A stretch of 64,000 bases of DNA from Comamonas sp. (lineage in GTDB: Bacteria; Pseudomonadota; Gammaproteobacteria; Burkholderiales; Burkholderiaceae_C): assembly GCA_015478895.1 (NCBI GenBank), contig JADMKK010000030.1, positions 1-64,000 of the forward strand, written 5' to 3'. Positions 38,553 to 48,197 of this stretch are shown in pieces. How positions within the stretch are numbered: position 1 is the stretch's first letter; the number at the start of each line of letters is the position of its first letter. The notes under the pieces are model-generated. The model worked only from the letters and a program-made list of their open reading frames with translations, was not told where the DNA came from and made no database searches. Made by a program: the position numbers and the translations under genes.

Positions 38553-38570
38553 GTTGCACCTTTCTAGAAT
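38553..38570 (+). promoter_or_regulatory. putA promoter region with PutA-type GTTGCA operator
   Basis: GTTGCA (38553-38558), the core recognised by E. coli PutA, lies within GGTTGCACC, seven bases upstream of a TAGAAT -10-like box (38565-38570). The position about 60 bases before the putA start would let the RHH domain of PutA repress its own gene when proline is absent. No clear -35 box is visible. Confidence 0.45.
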
Positions 38571-38617
38571 CGCCGAACTTTAGTGCCCATGCAGACTGTG
38601 CAAGAAGCTGGACGGAT

Positions 38618-41600
38618 ATGGCTACCACCACCCTCGGTATCAAGGTTGACGAGCTTTTGCGAGAGCGGCTGAAAACAGCTGCTGAGCAGTTGGGCTGTAC
38701 GCCCCATTGGTTGCACAAGCAGGCACTGCACAGCTATCTGGAGGCCATTGAAAGCGGCAAACCAATGCCTGAGCTGCAATACCTGGGTACAAACCACAGC
38801 GCAGAAACAGTAGAACCTGAAGCGGCCAACGTACCCGAATCACCCTACACCCCGTTTTATGCCTTGGCGCAGGATGTGCAGCCGCAAAGCGTGCTGCGCG
38901 CTGCCATCACGGCCGCTTACCGTCGCCCCGAAACCGAATGCCTGCCGCTGCTGATGGCACCGGCCACTAGCACCAACCCCCAAGCCGTTCAAACGCTGGC
39001 TACCAAGCTGGTGCAAGCCCTGCGCGACAAGCGCCACAAAAAAACCTCAGGGGTGGAAGCGCTGGTGCAGGAATATTCGCTCTCCAGCCAGGAAGGCGTG
39101 GCATTGATGTGTCTGGCCGAAGCGCTGCTGCGCATTCCCGACCGGGCCACGCGCGATGCGCTGATCCGGGACAAGGTCAGCAAGGGCGACTGGAAATCGC
39201 ATACCGACTCGCCTTCGCTGTTTGTCAATGCCGCCACGTGGGGGCTGATGATTACCGGCAAGCTGGTTGGCGTGCACAGCGAGCAAAAGCTGGGCTCCGC
39301 CCTCACCCGCATCATTGCCAAGGGCGGCGAGCCGCTGATCCGCCAGGGTGTGAACACCGCCATGCGCATGATGGGCGAGCAGTTTGTTACCGGCCAGACC
39401 ATTGGCGCGGCGCTGGCCAACAGCCGCAAGCTCGAAGACAAAGGCTTTCGCTACTCCTACGACATGCTGGGCGAGGCCGCCACCACTGAGGAAGACGCGC
39501 TGCGCTATCTGCAGGCCTATGAGCAGGCCATCCATGCCATCGGCCAAGCCTCGCAAGGGCGCGGCATTTACGAAGGACCAGGCATCTCCATCAAACTCTC
39601 GGCGCTGCACCCGCGCTACAGCCGCAGCCAGCGTGAACGTGTGATGACAGAGCTGTACCCGCGCCTGCTGCAACTGGCCGAACTGGCCCGCCAGTACGAC
39701 ATTGGCCTGAACATCGACGCCGAAGAGGCCGACCGCCTGGACATCTCGCTGGATCTGCTGGAGCGCCTGTGCTTTGCCCCGTCGCTGTCGGGCTGGCACG
39801 GCATTGGTTTTGTGGTGCAGGCCTACCAGCGCCGCGCCTTCTTTGTGCTGGACTGGATCATCGATTTGGCACGCCGCAGCAAGCACCGCCTGATGGTGCG
39901 TTTGGTCAAAGGCGCGTACTGGGACAGCGAAATCAAGCGCGCTCAGGTTGACGGGCTGGAGGACTACCCGGTCTTCACCCGCAAGCTGCACACCGATGTC
40001 TCCTACTTGGCCTGCGCGCGCAAGCTGCTGGATGCGCCCGAGGCCGTGTTCCCCCAGTTCGCCACACACAACGCGCACACGCTGGCCAGCATCTACCACA
40101 TGGCCGGCCACAACTACTACCGGGGCCAGTATGAATTTCAGTGCCTGCACGGCATGGGCGAAGGTCTGTACGACGAGGTGGTGGGCGATACGGTCGCTGG
40201 CAAACTGGCGCGTCCCTGCCGTATTTATGCCCCCGTGGGCACGCACGAAACATTGCTGGCCTATCTGGTGCGCCGCCTGCTGGAAAACGGCGCCAACAGC
40301 TCTTTTGTGCACCAGATCGGCGATGAAACCGTGGCCATTGCCCAGTTGGTGGCAGACCCCGTGGCCGCAGCCCAAACCCTCACGCCCTTGGGCCAGCCGC
40401 ACGACCGCATTCCCGCACCGGCCGACTTGTACGCCGCGCAAGGCCGGCGCAACTCAGCGGGAGTGGATTTGAGCAATGAGCAGCGCCTGGCCTCGCTGTC
40501 TGCCGCGCTGCTGGGCAGCGTGACAGCGCAGGTCGCAGCCCCCGCTGATGCAGCGCATCTGGCTGCACAGCCCGTACTCAACCCCGCCCAGGTCAATGAT
40601 GTCTTGGGAGAAGTACGCATGGCAGGTGCTGGAGAAGTAGAGGCAACCTTGGCGCAGGCCCAGCATGCCGCCCCCATCTGGCAGGCCACGCCGGTCAACG
40701 CCCGCGCCGAGGCGCTGGAGCGCGCCGCCGATCTGATGCAGGCACACATGCAGTTTCTGATGGGCTTGTTGTGCCGAGAGGCGGGAAAAACCTTGCCCAA
40801 CGCCATCTCGGAAGTGCGCGAGGCCATCGACTTTTTGCGCTACTACGCGCAGCAGGCCGCGCAGCATTTGAACAATGACAGCCACCGTCCGCTGGGTGTC
40901 GTGGTGTGCATCAGCCCATGGAATTTTCCGCTGGCCATATTCACCGGCCAGGTGGCGGCGGCATTGGCGGCAGGCAACGTGGTGATTGCCAAACCGGCCG
41001 AGCAGACCAACCTGATTGCCGCCCAGGCCGTGGCACTGCTGCACCAGGCCGGCATTCCTGAGCATGCGCTGCAGCTGCTGCCTGGTGATGGCGAAACCGT
41101 GGGCCAAGCGCTGGTCGCCCACCCCGTTATCGATGCCGTGGTGTTCACCGGCTCGCACCCCGTGGCGCAACACATTCACCGCACGCTTTCGCAGCGCCTG
41201 GGCAGCCACGGCAAGCCGGTGCCGCTGATCGCGGAAACCGGCGGCATCAACGCCATGGTGGTGGATTCTTCGGCATTGTCTGAGCAGGTGGTGGGCGATG
41301 TGCTGATGTCGGCCTATGACTCTGCCGGCCAGCGCTGCTCAGCCCTGCGCCTGCTGTGCTTGCAAGAAGACAGTGCCGACCATGTGCTGCACATGCTGCG
41401 CGGTGCCATGCAAGCGCTGCGCGTGGGCAATCCTGACCAACTGGCCACCGATATCGGCCCCGTAATTGATGCTCAGGCCAAGGCCGATATCGAAAGCTAT
41501 ATCGAGCACATGCGCAGTTTGGGCCATCAGGTCACTCGCCTGGAGCTGCCTGCCGAGTGCCGACACGGCCACTTTGTAGCGCCGACGCTGATCGAAGTGA

Positions 41601-42457
41601 ACCGTGTGCAGGACCTGAGCCGTGAGGTGTTTGGCCCCGTCCTGCACGTGCTGCGCTATGCGCGCAAGGATCTGGATAGCTTGCTCGCGCAGATCAACGC
41701 CCTGGGTTTTGGCCTGACATTTGGCGTGCACACGCGTCTGGATGAAACCGTGGCCCATGTGTCGGAGCGTATCCACGCAGGCAATATTTATGTGAATCGA
41801 AATGTGGTCGGTGCGGTAGTCGGCGTGCAGCCGTTTGGCGGGGAAGGACTGTCGGGCACAGGCCCCAAAGCCGGTGGCCCGCTGTACCTGTTTCGCCTGC
41901 TGGCGCAAGCGCCTGCGCTGGATCAATTGCCAATCATCACGGCACGCGGCACCCAGCACCTTCCGATTGCGGCTGGCCAGCACGTGCTGCTGGATGGTCC
42001 CACCGGAGAAATTGACCAATACGGCTTGGAGCCTCGCGGACTGATTTGGTGCATGCCGCAAACCGTGGAAGGTCTGCATGTGCAGTGGCAAGCCTGCCAA
42101 ACCACAGGCAACACCGTGCTGCTGCAAGACAGCGTCGCTGTGCGCCAGTTGGTGCGGGCATGGCAACAACAACACACCCCGAATGCCCACAGCGCCACCG
42201 TGCAATGGGCCACTGAGCCGGAACTTGCCCAACTGTCCCTGCAAGCTGCACTGGCTGAAAGCGATACCGATGCCCTGCTGCCGCTGCAACAGCAACTGGC
42301 AGCGCGCCCCGGCCCATTGCTGCTGGTTCAAGGGCTGACCAGCGAAGAAATCCGCAACGGTGAGCGCTACCGCCAGGAACGTTTATTGCGTGAGGTCAGC
42401 ATCTCCACCAACACCACCGCCGCTGGTGGCAACGCCAGTTTGATGATGGTGGGTTAG
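38618..42457 (+). CDS. putA: trifunctional proline utilisation protein PutA
   Basis: Oxidises proline to glutamate in two steps and regulates its own gene. The 1279-aa protein has an N-terminal ribbon-helix-helix DNA-binding domain (about 1-48, TTTLGIKVDELLRERLK), a proline dehydrogenase barrel (about 200-560, with RLVKGAYWDSEIKRAQ near 427), a P5C dehydrogenase domain (about 640-1110, with VVCISPWNFPLAIF near 760, the ETGG glutamate region near 870 and the catalytic cysteine in AGQRCSALR near 905) and a C-terminal flap domain. Length matches RHH-type PutA. Followed by a liv-type importer. Confidence 0.97.
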   Translation: MATTTLGIKVDELLRERLKTAAEQLGCTPHWLHKQALHSYLEAIESGKPMPELQYLGTNHSAETVEPEAANVPESPYTPFYALAQDVQPQSVLRAAITAAYRRPETECLPLLMAPATSTNPQAVQTLATKLVQALRDKRHKKTSGVEALVQEYSLSSQEGVALMCLAEALLRIPDRATRDALIRDKVSKGDWKSHTDSPSLFVNAATWGLMITGKLVGVHSEQKLGSALTRIIAKGGEPLIRQGVNTAMRMMGEQFVTGQTIGAALANSRKLEDKGFRYSYDMLGEAATTEEDALRYLQAYEQAIHAIGQASQGRGIYEGPGISIKLSALHPRYSRSQRERVMTELYPRLLQLAELARQYDIGLNIDAEEADRLDISLDLLERLCFAPSLSGWHGIGFVVQAYQRRAFFVLDWIIDLARRSKHRLMVRLVKGAYWDSEIKRAQVDGLEDYPVFTRKLHTDVSYLACARKLLDAPEAVFPQFATHNAHTLASIYHMAGHNYYRGQYEFQCLHGMGEGLYDEVVGDTVAGKLARPCRIYAPVGTHETLLAYLVRRLLENGANSSFVHQIGDETVAIAQLVADPVAAAQTLTPLGQPHDRIPAPADLYAAQGRRNSAGVDLSNEQRLASLSAALLGSVTAQVAAPADAAHLAAQPVLNPAQVNDVLGEVRMAGAGEVEATLAQAQHAAPIWQATPVNARAEALERAADLMQAHMQFLMGLLCREAGKTLPNAISEVREAIDFLRYYAQQAAQHLNNDSHRPLGVVVCISPWNFPLAIFTGQVAAALAAGNVVIAKPAEQTNLIAAQAVALLHQAGIPEHALQLLPGDGETVGQALVAHPVIDAVVFTGSHPVAQHIHRTLSQRLGSHGKPVPLIAETGGINAMVVDSSALSEQVVGDVLMSAYDSAGQRCSALRLLCLQEDSADHVLHMLRGAMQALRVGNPDQLATDIGPVIDAQAKADIESYIEHMRSLGHQVTRLELPAECRHGHFVAPTLIEVNRVQDLSREVFGPVLHVLRYARKDLDSLLAQINALGFGLTFGVHTRLDETVAHVSERIHAGNIYVNRNVVGAVVGVQPFGGEGLSGTGPKAGGPLYLFRLLAQAPALDQLPIITARGTQHLPIAAGQHVLLDGPTGEIDQYGLEPRGLIWCMPQTVEGLHVQWQACQTTGNTVLLQDSVAVRQLVRAWQQQHTPNAHSATVQWATEPELAQLSLQAALAESDTDALLPLQQQLAARPGPLLLVQGLTSEEIRNGERYRQERLLREVSISTNTTAAGGNASLMMVG

Positions 42458-42527
42458 TCCCCTTTCCCAATTCGCATTGCCTTTTTACAGTCCACCTTCT
42501 CTCTTTCCCACTCAGGAGTACCGCAGC

Positions 42528-43688
42528 ATGATCTCTTCCCCATCTTTCAAGGCCGTCGCCAGCACCATGGCCTTGGCCTGCGCTTTTGGCGGCTTGATGA
42601 GCGCCGCCCACGCCGACACCACAGTGCGCCTAGGCTTTGCCGCCCCGCTGACCGGCCCCCAAGCCCACTATGGTGAAGACATGCGCAACGGCTTGACGCT
42701 GGCGCTGGAAGAGGCCAATGCCAAGGGCATCCAGCTCGACGGCGACAAGGCCAAGTTTGTGCTGGTCTCCAAAGACGATCAGGCCGACCCCCGCACCGCT
42801 GTGCAAGTGGCGCAGCAAATTGCGGATGACAAAGTCCACGGCATGCTGGGCCACTTCAACTCGGGCACTACCATCCCGGCTTCGCGTGTGTACAACGAAG
42901 CGGGCATCCCCCAGATCGCCATGGCCACCTCGCCCGAGTACACCTTGCAGGGCTACGACACCACATTTCGCATGATGACCAGCGACACCCAGCAGGGTGC
43001 TGCCGTGGGCATGTTCATGGTCAAAGACCTGAACGCCAAAAAGATTGCCGTGATCGACGACCGCACCGCCTACGGCCAAGGCTTGGCCGACCAGGTGATT
43101 GCCGCCGTCAAGCGCGCTGGTGGCACTGTGGTGGCCCGTGAATACACCACAGACAAGGCCAGCGACTTTACCGCCATCCTGACCAGCATCAAGGCCAAGG
43201 GCGCAGAAGCCATTTTCTTTGGCGGTCTGGACGCCCAGTCCGGCCCGATGCGCCGCCAGATGGCCACGCTGGGCATTACCCAGCCGCTGGTCTCCGGGGA
43301 AATGACACGCAGCGACACCTTCTTGAAGCTGGCCGGTGACACCGCTAATGGCACCTACGCATCGCTGGCCGGTGTCCCCCTGAAAACCATGGCCCAAGGC
43401 ACACAGTTTGCAGCCGCCTACAAGGCACGCTTCAAGATCGAACCCGGTGTCTACGCACCTTACGCCTATGACGGCGCATGGAACATGATCACGGCCATGG
43501 AGCAAGCAGGCTCTGCCAAGGCCGACAAGTACTTGGCCAAGCTGGCCGGTTTAAAGCGCAGCGGCGCCACCAGCGCCAACATTGCTTACGACAAAAACGG
43601 TGACCTCAACGAAGTGGCCGTCACCATCTACACCGTTAAGGGGGGCAAGTGGGAAGAGGTCAAGACCATCGTCGATTCCGCCAAGTAA
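42528..43688 (+). CDS. branched-chain amino acid ABC transporter binding protein (LivK type)
   Basis: A 386-aa periplasmic binding protein with a signal peptide ending SAAHAD and the mature start VRLGFAAPLTGPQAHYGEDM. CAGGAG lies nine bases before the ATG at 42528. First gene of a five-gene operon with livH, livM, livG and livF. Position after putA suggests uptake of Leu/Ile/Val and possibly proline or other neutral amino acids. Confidence 0.93.
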   Translation: MISSPSFKAVASTMALACAFGGLMSAAHADTTVRLGFAAPLTGPQAHYGEDMRNGLTLALEEANAKGIQLDGDKAKFVLVSKDDQADPRTAVQVAQQIADDKVHGMLGHFNSGTTIPASRVYNEAGIPQIAMATSPEYTLQGYDTTFRMMTSDTQQGAAVGMFMVKDLNAKKIAVIDDRTAYGQGLADQVIAAVKRAGGTVVAREYTTDKASDFTAILTSIKAKGAEAIFFGGLDAQSGPMRRQMATLGITQPLVSGEMTRSDTFLKLAGDTANGTYASLAGVPLKTMAQGTQFAAAYKARFKIEPGVYAPYAYDGAWNMITAMEQAGSAKADKYLAKLAGLKRSGATSANIAYDKNGDLNEVAVTIYTVKGGKWEEVKTIVDSAK

Positions 43689-43727
43689 GCGTACACCGCG
43701 GGGGTTGGCCTTGGGGCTGACCTCTGG

Positions 43728-43750
43728 GCTGCAGCGCCCTTCGCTGCAGC
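43728..43750 (+). promoter_or_regulatory. intercistronic stem-loop after livK
   Basis: GCTGCAGCG and CGCTGCAGC form a perfect nine-base-pair stem over five bases in the gap between livK and livH. There is no T tract, so it may act as a 3' mRNA stabiliser rather than a terminator. Confidence 0.6.
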
Positions 43751-43816
43751 ACCTCGGGCTGGCCCACCCGCCAGCCACTGTTTGGACGTCTGACCACGCC
43801 GCAGGGCGCGCCCGTC

Positions 43817-44746
43817 ATGGATATTTTTCTCCAACAAATCATCAACGGTCTTACGGCTGGCAGCGTGTATGCGCTGGTAGCCCTGGGCTACACCATGGTC
43901 TACGGCATCATTGGCCTGATCAACTTCGCCCACGGTGATGTGGTCATGGTCGGCGCCATGACGGCCACCAGCGTGGTGCTGGCCCTGGTGGGCCACTACG
44001 GTGATGTCTCGGCCTTTGTGGCCATTGGCGCGGCACTGTTGGTGGCCATTCCCGTGTGCATGGCGCTGGGCTGGACGGCCGAGCGCATTGCCTACCGTCC
44101 GCTGCGCCGCGCGCCGCGTCTGGCGGCGCTGATTACGGCGATTGGCGTGTCCATCATCATCCAGAACCTGGCGATGATGTTCTGGGGTCGCAACTACCAA
44201 AATTTCCCGCACATCATTGAGCCCACCGTGTTCCAGCTCGGTGATGCGCGCCTGTCCCTGCTGCAAATCGCCATCATGGCGGGCTCGGGCCTGATCATGG
44301 TTGCCTTGCTGCTGCTGGTGCACAAAACCCGTCTGGGCATGGCCATGCGCGCCACCGCCCAGAACCGTGAAGTAGCTGGGCTGATGGGGGTGAATATCAA
44401 CACTGTGATTTCAGCCGCCTTCCTGATTGGTTCGGCGCTGGCGGCTGTCGCCGGCGTCATGATCACCAGCTACTACGGCGTGGCGCAATACACCATGGGC
44501 TTTATGCTGGGGCTGAAAGCCTTTACCGCCGCTGTGCTGGGCGGCATTGGTAACATGGGCGGCGCGGTGCTGGGTGGCTTGCTGCTGGGGCTGATTGAGG
44601 CGCTGGGCTCGGGCTATGTCAGCGGTTTGACCAATGGCGTGTTTGGCAGCCACTACCAGGATGTGTTTAGCTTCATCGTGCTGGTGGTGGTGCTGATCTT
44701 TCGCCCCTCGGGCCTTTTGGGCGAACGTTCGGGAGACCGCGCATGA
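43817..44746 (+). CDS. livH: branched-chain amino acid ABC permease LivH
   Basis: A 309-aa inner-membrane permease beginning MDIFLQQIINGLTAGSVYAL, with the LivH-type GLINFAHGDVVMVGA and the conserved C-terminal AFTAAVLGGIGNMGGAVLGG. It pairs with LivM. Overlaps livM by four bases. Confidence 0.94.
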   Translation: MDIFLQQIINGLTAGSVYALVALGYTMVYGIIGLINFAHGDVVMVGAMTATSVVLALVGHYGDVSAFVAIGAALLVAIPVCMALGWTAERIAYRPLRRAPRLAALITAIGVSIIIQNLAMMFWGRNYQNFPHIIEPTVFQLGDARLSLLQIAIMAGSGLIMVALLLLVHKTRLGMAMRATAQNREVAGLMGVNINTVISAAFLIGSALAAVAGVMITSYYGVAQYTMGFMLGLKAFTAAVLGGIGNMGGAVLGGLLLGLIEALGSGYVSGLTNGVFGSHYQDVFSFIVLVVVLIFRPSGLLGERSGDRA

Positions 44747-45837
44747 GCCACAGTCTCTCTGCGGCCAAGCCGCACACCCCCGCCAAAGTCTGGCTGGGTG
44801 CCTTTGCCATCGGTGCTGTTTTGCTGGTGCTGCCCTTTCTACTGGGTGCCACTGCAGGCCAGGGCTGGATTCGCATTCTGAACTTTGCGCTGCTGTATGT
44901 GATGCTGGCACTGGGCCTGAACATTGTGGTGGGCTTTGCCGGCCTGCTGGACTTGGGCTATATCGCGTTCTACGCCGTGGGCGCGTATGCCTGGGCGCTG
45001 CTGGCCTCACCGCACTTTGACCTTCACTTGCCTTTTTGGGTCGTAATCCCCGTCGGGATTGGGCTAGCTGCTATCGCAGGGATAGCACTGGGCTTTCCCG
45101 TACTCAAACTGCGCGGTGACTATCTGGCCATCGTCACGCTGGGCTTTGGCGAGATCATCCGCATCTTCATGAACAACCTGGATGCGCCGGTCAACATCAC
45201 CAATGGCCCGCAAGGTATCAACCGCATTGATACCTTCAAGATCGGCGAATGGGCGCTGGGCAAGCCAGAGACCATTCTGGGCTTTCGCATCACCGGCCCC
45301 GAAAAATACTATTACCTGCTGATGGCGCTGGTGTTGCTGATCATCTTCATCTGTATTCGCCTGCAAAACTCCCGCGTGGGCCGCGCCTGGGAAGCCGTGC
45401 GTGAGGACGAGATTGCCGCCAAGGCCATGGGTATCAACACCCGCACCATCAAACTCATGGCCTTTGGCATGGGCGCCAGCTTTGGCGGCGTGGCCGGGTG
45501 CATGTTTGCCTCCATGCAAGGCTTTGTCAGCCCCGAAAGCTTTGGACTGAGCGAATCCATTGCCATTCTGTGCATGGTGGTGCTGGGCGGCATGGGCCAT
45601 GTGCCCGGCGTCGTCGCTGGCGCCTTGCTGCTGTCGATCTTTCCGGAAATCTTGCGCAACATCGTCGTGCCCGTGCAGCAAACGCTGTTTGGCGAAGTGC
45701 TGGTGGATCCCGACGCCATCCGCATGCTGCTGTTTGGTGTGGCACTGGTGGCGGTGATGATCTTGCGCCCTGAAGGCCTGTGGCCCTCCAAGGTGCGCCA
45801 GCGTGAACTGAACAAGGGCAAGGAGCCAAAAGCATGA
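44743..45837 (+). CDS. livM: branched-chain amino acid ABC permease LivM
   Basis: A 364-aa permease with about ten helices. The blocks GLNIVVGFAGLLDLGYIAFYAVGAY and LRGDYLAIVTLGFGEIIRI are typical of LivM. Four-base overlaps on both sides show tight coupling with livH and livG. Confidence 0.94.
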   Translation: MSHSLSAAKPHTPAKVWLGAFAIGAVLLVLPFLLGATAGQGWIRILNFALLYVMLALGLNIVVGFAGLLDLGYIAFYAVGAYAWALLASPHFDLHLPFWVVIPVGIGLAAIAGIALGFPVLKLRGDYLAIVTLGFGEIIRIFMNNLDAPVNITNGPQGINRIDTFKIGEWALGKPETILGFRITGPEKYYYLLMALVLLIIFICIRLQNSRVGRAWEAVREDEIAAKAMGINTRTIKLMAFGMGASFGGVAGCMFASMQGFVSPESFGLSESIAILCMVVLGGMGHVPGVVAGALLLSIFPEILRNIVVPVQQTLFGEVLVDPDAIRMLLFGVALVAVMILRPEGLWPSKVRQRELNKGKEPKA

Positions 45838-46670
45838 GTGCCTTGCCTGCAACCTCCACCCGCAATGAACCGCTGCTGATCGCCCAGGGCCTGAGCAAAC
45901 GTTTTGGCGGCCTGCAAGCCCTCAAAGATGTGAGCTTTGAGATTCGCAAAGGCGAAATCTTTGGCCTGATTGGCCCCAATGGCGCGGGCAAAACCACGCT
46001 GTTTAACGTGATGACGGCGCTGTACATACCCGAGTCTGGCAGCTGCAACTTTCAGGGCGTGGACCTGACGCGCCTCAAACCACACCAGATTGCCGAAAAA
46101 GGCCTGGCGCGCACCTTCCAGAACATCCGCTTGTTCTCGGCCCTCACGGCGCTGGAAAATGTGATGATTGGCCAGCATCTGCGCACCAAGGCTGGCCTGT
46201 GGGGCGCCATTGTGCGCAACAAAGCCACCCGCGAAGAAGAAGTCCGCACCGAAGCGCGCGCGCTGGAGTTGCTGGACTATGTAGGCATTGCGCATGTGGC
46301 CAATGAGGTGGCGTCGTCGCTGTCATACGGCGACCAGCGGCGGCTGGAAATTGCCCGTGCACTGGCCACCCGCCCGGCACTGCTGGCGCTGGACGAGCCC
46401 GCTGCCGGCATGAACCCGTCGGAGACCGTGGTGCTGCGCGCCCTGATTGAAAAAATCCGCGACGACGGCATCACCGTGCTGCTGATTGAGCACGATATGA
46501 AGCTGGTCATGAACATGTGCGACCGTGTGCTGGTACTGGAGTACGGCCAAGTGCTGTCCTATGGCCTGCCGCACGATGTGCAGCGCGACCCCCGCGTGAT
46601 CGAAGCCTATCTGGGCAAAGGCGCAGCGCAAGACCCGCTGCTGCACCCCGAAGCCAGAAAAAATGACTGA
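45834..46670 (+). CDS. livG: branched-chain amino acid ABC ATPase LivG
   Basis: A 278-aa ABC ATPase. Walker A GPNGAGKTT near residues 47-55, signature SYGDQRRLEIARAL near 163-176, Walker B LLALDEPAAGMNP, and the H-loop in LLIEHDMKLVM. The inserted Leu/Arg-rich segment after Walker A is characteristic of LivG. AGGAG precedes the start. Confidence 0.95.
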   Translation: MSALPATSTRNEPLLIAQGLSKRFGGLQALKDVSFEIRKGEIFGLIGPNGAGKTTLFNVMTALYIPESGSCNFQGVDLTRLKPHQIAEKGLARTFQNIRLFSALTALENVMIGQHLRTKAGLWGAIVRNKATREEEVRTEARALELLDYVGIAHVANEVASSLSYGDQRRLEIARALATRPALLALDEPAAGMNPSETVVLRALIEKIRDDGITVLLIEHDMKLVMNMCDRVLVLEYGQVLSYGLPHDVQRDPRVIEAYLGKGAAQDPLLHPEARKND

Positions 46671-47406
46671 AGCAATGACCACAGCAAAACCTTCCGCCCC
46701 CATGCTGGACGTGCACGGCATCGATGTGGCCTATGGCGGCATCCGCGCCGTGCGCCAGCTCAACCTGCATGTCCACCCCGGCGAGCTGGTCGCCCTGATC
46801 GGTGCCAATGGCGCAGGCAAAAGCACCACGCTGCGCGCCATTTGCGGGCTGGTGCCGCTGGCAGCGGGCAGCATCCACTACCAAGGCCAAAGCCTGGCCG
46901 GCCAGCCCGTGCATGCCATGGTGCGCCAAGGGCTGGTGATGGTGCCCGAGGGGCGCGGCATCTTCCCGCAACTGACGATTGAAGAAAATCTGCACATGGG
47001 CGCGTACAGCCGCGCTGACAAATCCGCGATTGCCCATGAAGTGGAACAGGTCTACGCCCGCTTTCCGCGTCTGGCCGAGCGCCGTAAACAGACCGCAGGC
47101 ACGCTCTCGGGCGGCGAACAGCAAATGCTGGCCATGGGCCGCGCCATCTTGTCCAAGCCCAAATTGCTGCTGCTTGATGAACCCACCATGGGCCTGGCTC
47201 CCATCATGGTGGACAAGATTTTTGAAGTCATCCAGGACATCTCCCGCCAAGGCGTCACCATCTTGCTGATCGAGCAAAACGCCCGCCTAGCCCTGGAAGT
47301 GAGCCAGCGCGGCTATGTGCTGGAATCGGGCGAACTGACACTGCAAGGGCCAGCGCAGGATTTGCTGCACGACCCGAAGGTGCGGGCGGCGTATTTGGGG
47401 GAGTGA
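46663..47406 (+). CDS. livF: branched-chain amino acid ABC ATPase LivF
   Basis: A 247-aa ABC ATPase with Walker A GANGAGKSTT, signature TLSGGEQQMLAMGRA and Walker B LLLLDEPTMGLAP, the LivF variant sequences. Its start overlaps livG by eight bases; an ATG four codons in is an alternative start. Last gene of the putA-linked importer, convergent with a second liv cluster. Confidence 0.94.
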   Translation: MTEAMTTAKPSAPMLDVHGIDVAYGGIRAVRQLNLHVHPGELVALIGANGAGKSTTLRAICGLVPLAAGSIHYQGQSLAGQPVHAMVRQGLVMVPEGRGIFPQLTIEENLHMGAYSRADKSAIAHEVEQVYARFPRLAERRKQTAGTLSGGEQQMLAMGRAILSKPKLLLLDEPTMGLAPIMVDKIFEVIQDISRQGVTILLIEQNARLALEVSQRGYVLESGELTLQGPAQDLLHDPKVRAAYLGE

Positions 47407-47437
47407 TGAGGTAATCGGCTTAAATCAGCACAAAAAG

Positions 47438-47474
47438 TGCCTCCAGCCCTTATCCATCAAGGGCTGAAAGCTAT
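47438..47474. repeat. palindromic repeat copy between two convergent liv clusters
   Basis: Variant copy GTGCCTCCAGCCCTT...AAGGGCTGAAAGCTAT. The compensating change (CTGAAAGC with GCCTCCAG) keeps the central stem. It fills most of the 83-base gap between the two livF genes. Confidence 0.82.
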
Positions 47475-47489
47475 CCTTTTAAGACCTCT

Positions 47490-48185
47490 CTAGACCTCCA
47501 GCCATTCCTTGCGAATGCGCTGGTTCTGGTTCAGGCCCTCTGGTGTGCCGTCAAACACGATGGCACCGTGGCCCATGACCAAGGCACGGTCAGAGATGCG
47601 CATGGCAATGGTGAGCTTTTGCTCTATCAGCAGCACAGAGACGCCGCGCTCTTTGATCTTTTTCAGGTACTCGCCCACCAGCTCAACGATCTTCGGGGCC
47701 AGACCTTCGGTAGGCTCGTCAATGATGATGAGGTCGGGATCGCCCATCAACGTGCGGCACAGGGTCAGCATTTGCTGCTCACCACCGGACATCACGCCGG
47801 CCTCCGTGTGCTGACGCTCTTTGAGGCGCGGGAACATGGTGTACATATCGTCAAAGCTCCAGCGACTGCCCTTTCCGCTGCCTTTTTGGCCCAGCAGCAG
47901 GTTCTGATGCACGGTCAGATTGGGAAACACATCGCGGCTTTCGGGCACATAGCCCAGTCCCAGATGCGCAATCTCAAAGGCTTTTTTGCCGTCCAAGCGC
48001 TGGCTTTTCCATTCGACATCGCCCTCCCAGTCCACCAAGCCCATGATGGCCTTGGCAGTGGTGGAGCGGCCCGAGCCATTGCGCCCCAGCAGCGCCACAA
48101 TCTCACCGGGCTGTACCGCGAAATCTACTCCATGCAGCACATGGCTTTTGCCGTAGTAAGCGTGCAAGTTATTAATGCTCAACAT
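47490..48185 (-). CDS. LivF-type ABC ATPase, second cluster
   Basis: A 231-aa ABC ATPase with Walker A GRNGSGRSTT (an Arg replaces the usual Lys neighbourhood: GSGRST instead of GAGKST), signature VMSGGEQQMLTLCRT and Walker B LIIIDEPTEGLAP. The Walker A Lys-to-Arg change is notable because that lysine contacts ATP phosphates; the partner ATPase has a normal GPNGAGKST. Last gene of the second importer operon, 12 bases after livG. Confidence 0.9.
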   Translation of the reverse strand: MLSINNLHAYYGKSHVLHGVDFAVQPGEIVALLGRNGSGRSTTAKAIMGLVDWEGDVEWKSQRLDGKKAFEIAHLGLGYVPESRDVFPNLTVHQNLLLGQKGSGKGSRWSFDDMYTMFPRLKERQHTEAGVMSGGEQQMLTLCRTLMGDPDLIIIDEPTEGLAPKIVELVGEYLKKIKERGVSVLLIEQKLTIAMRISDRALVMGHGAIVFDGTPEGLNQNQRIRKEWLEV

Positions 48186-48197
48186 GGCACGTCCTTT

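Noticed and set aside
45063-45092. CTAGCTGCTATCGCAGGGATAGCA in livM as another repeat copy
   Set aside because: It lacks the CCCTT/AAGGG stem and encodes conserved LivM residues, so the likeness is superficial.
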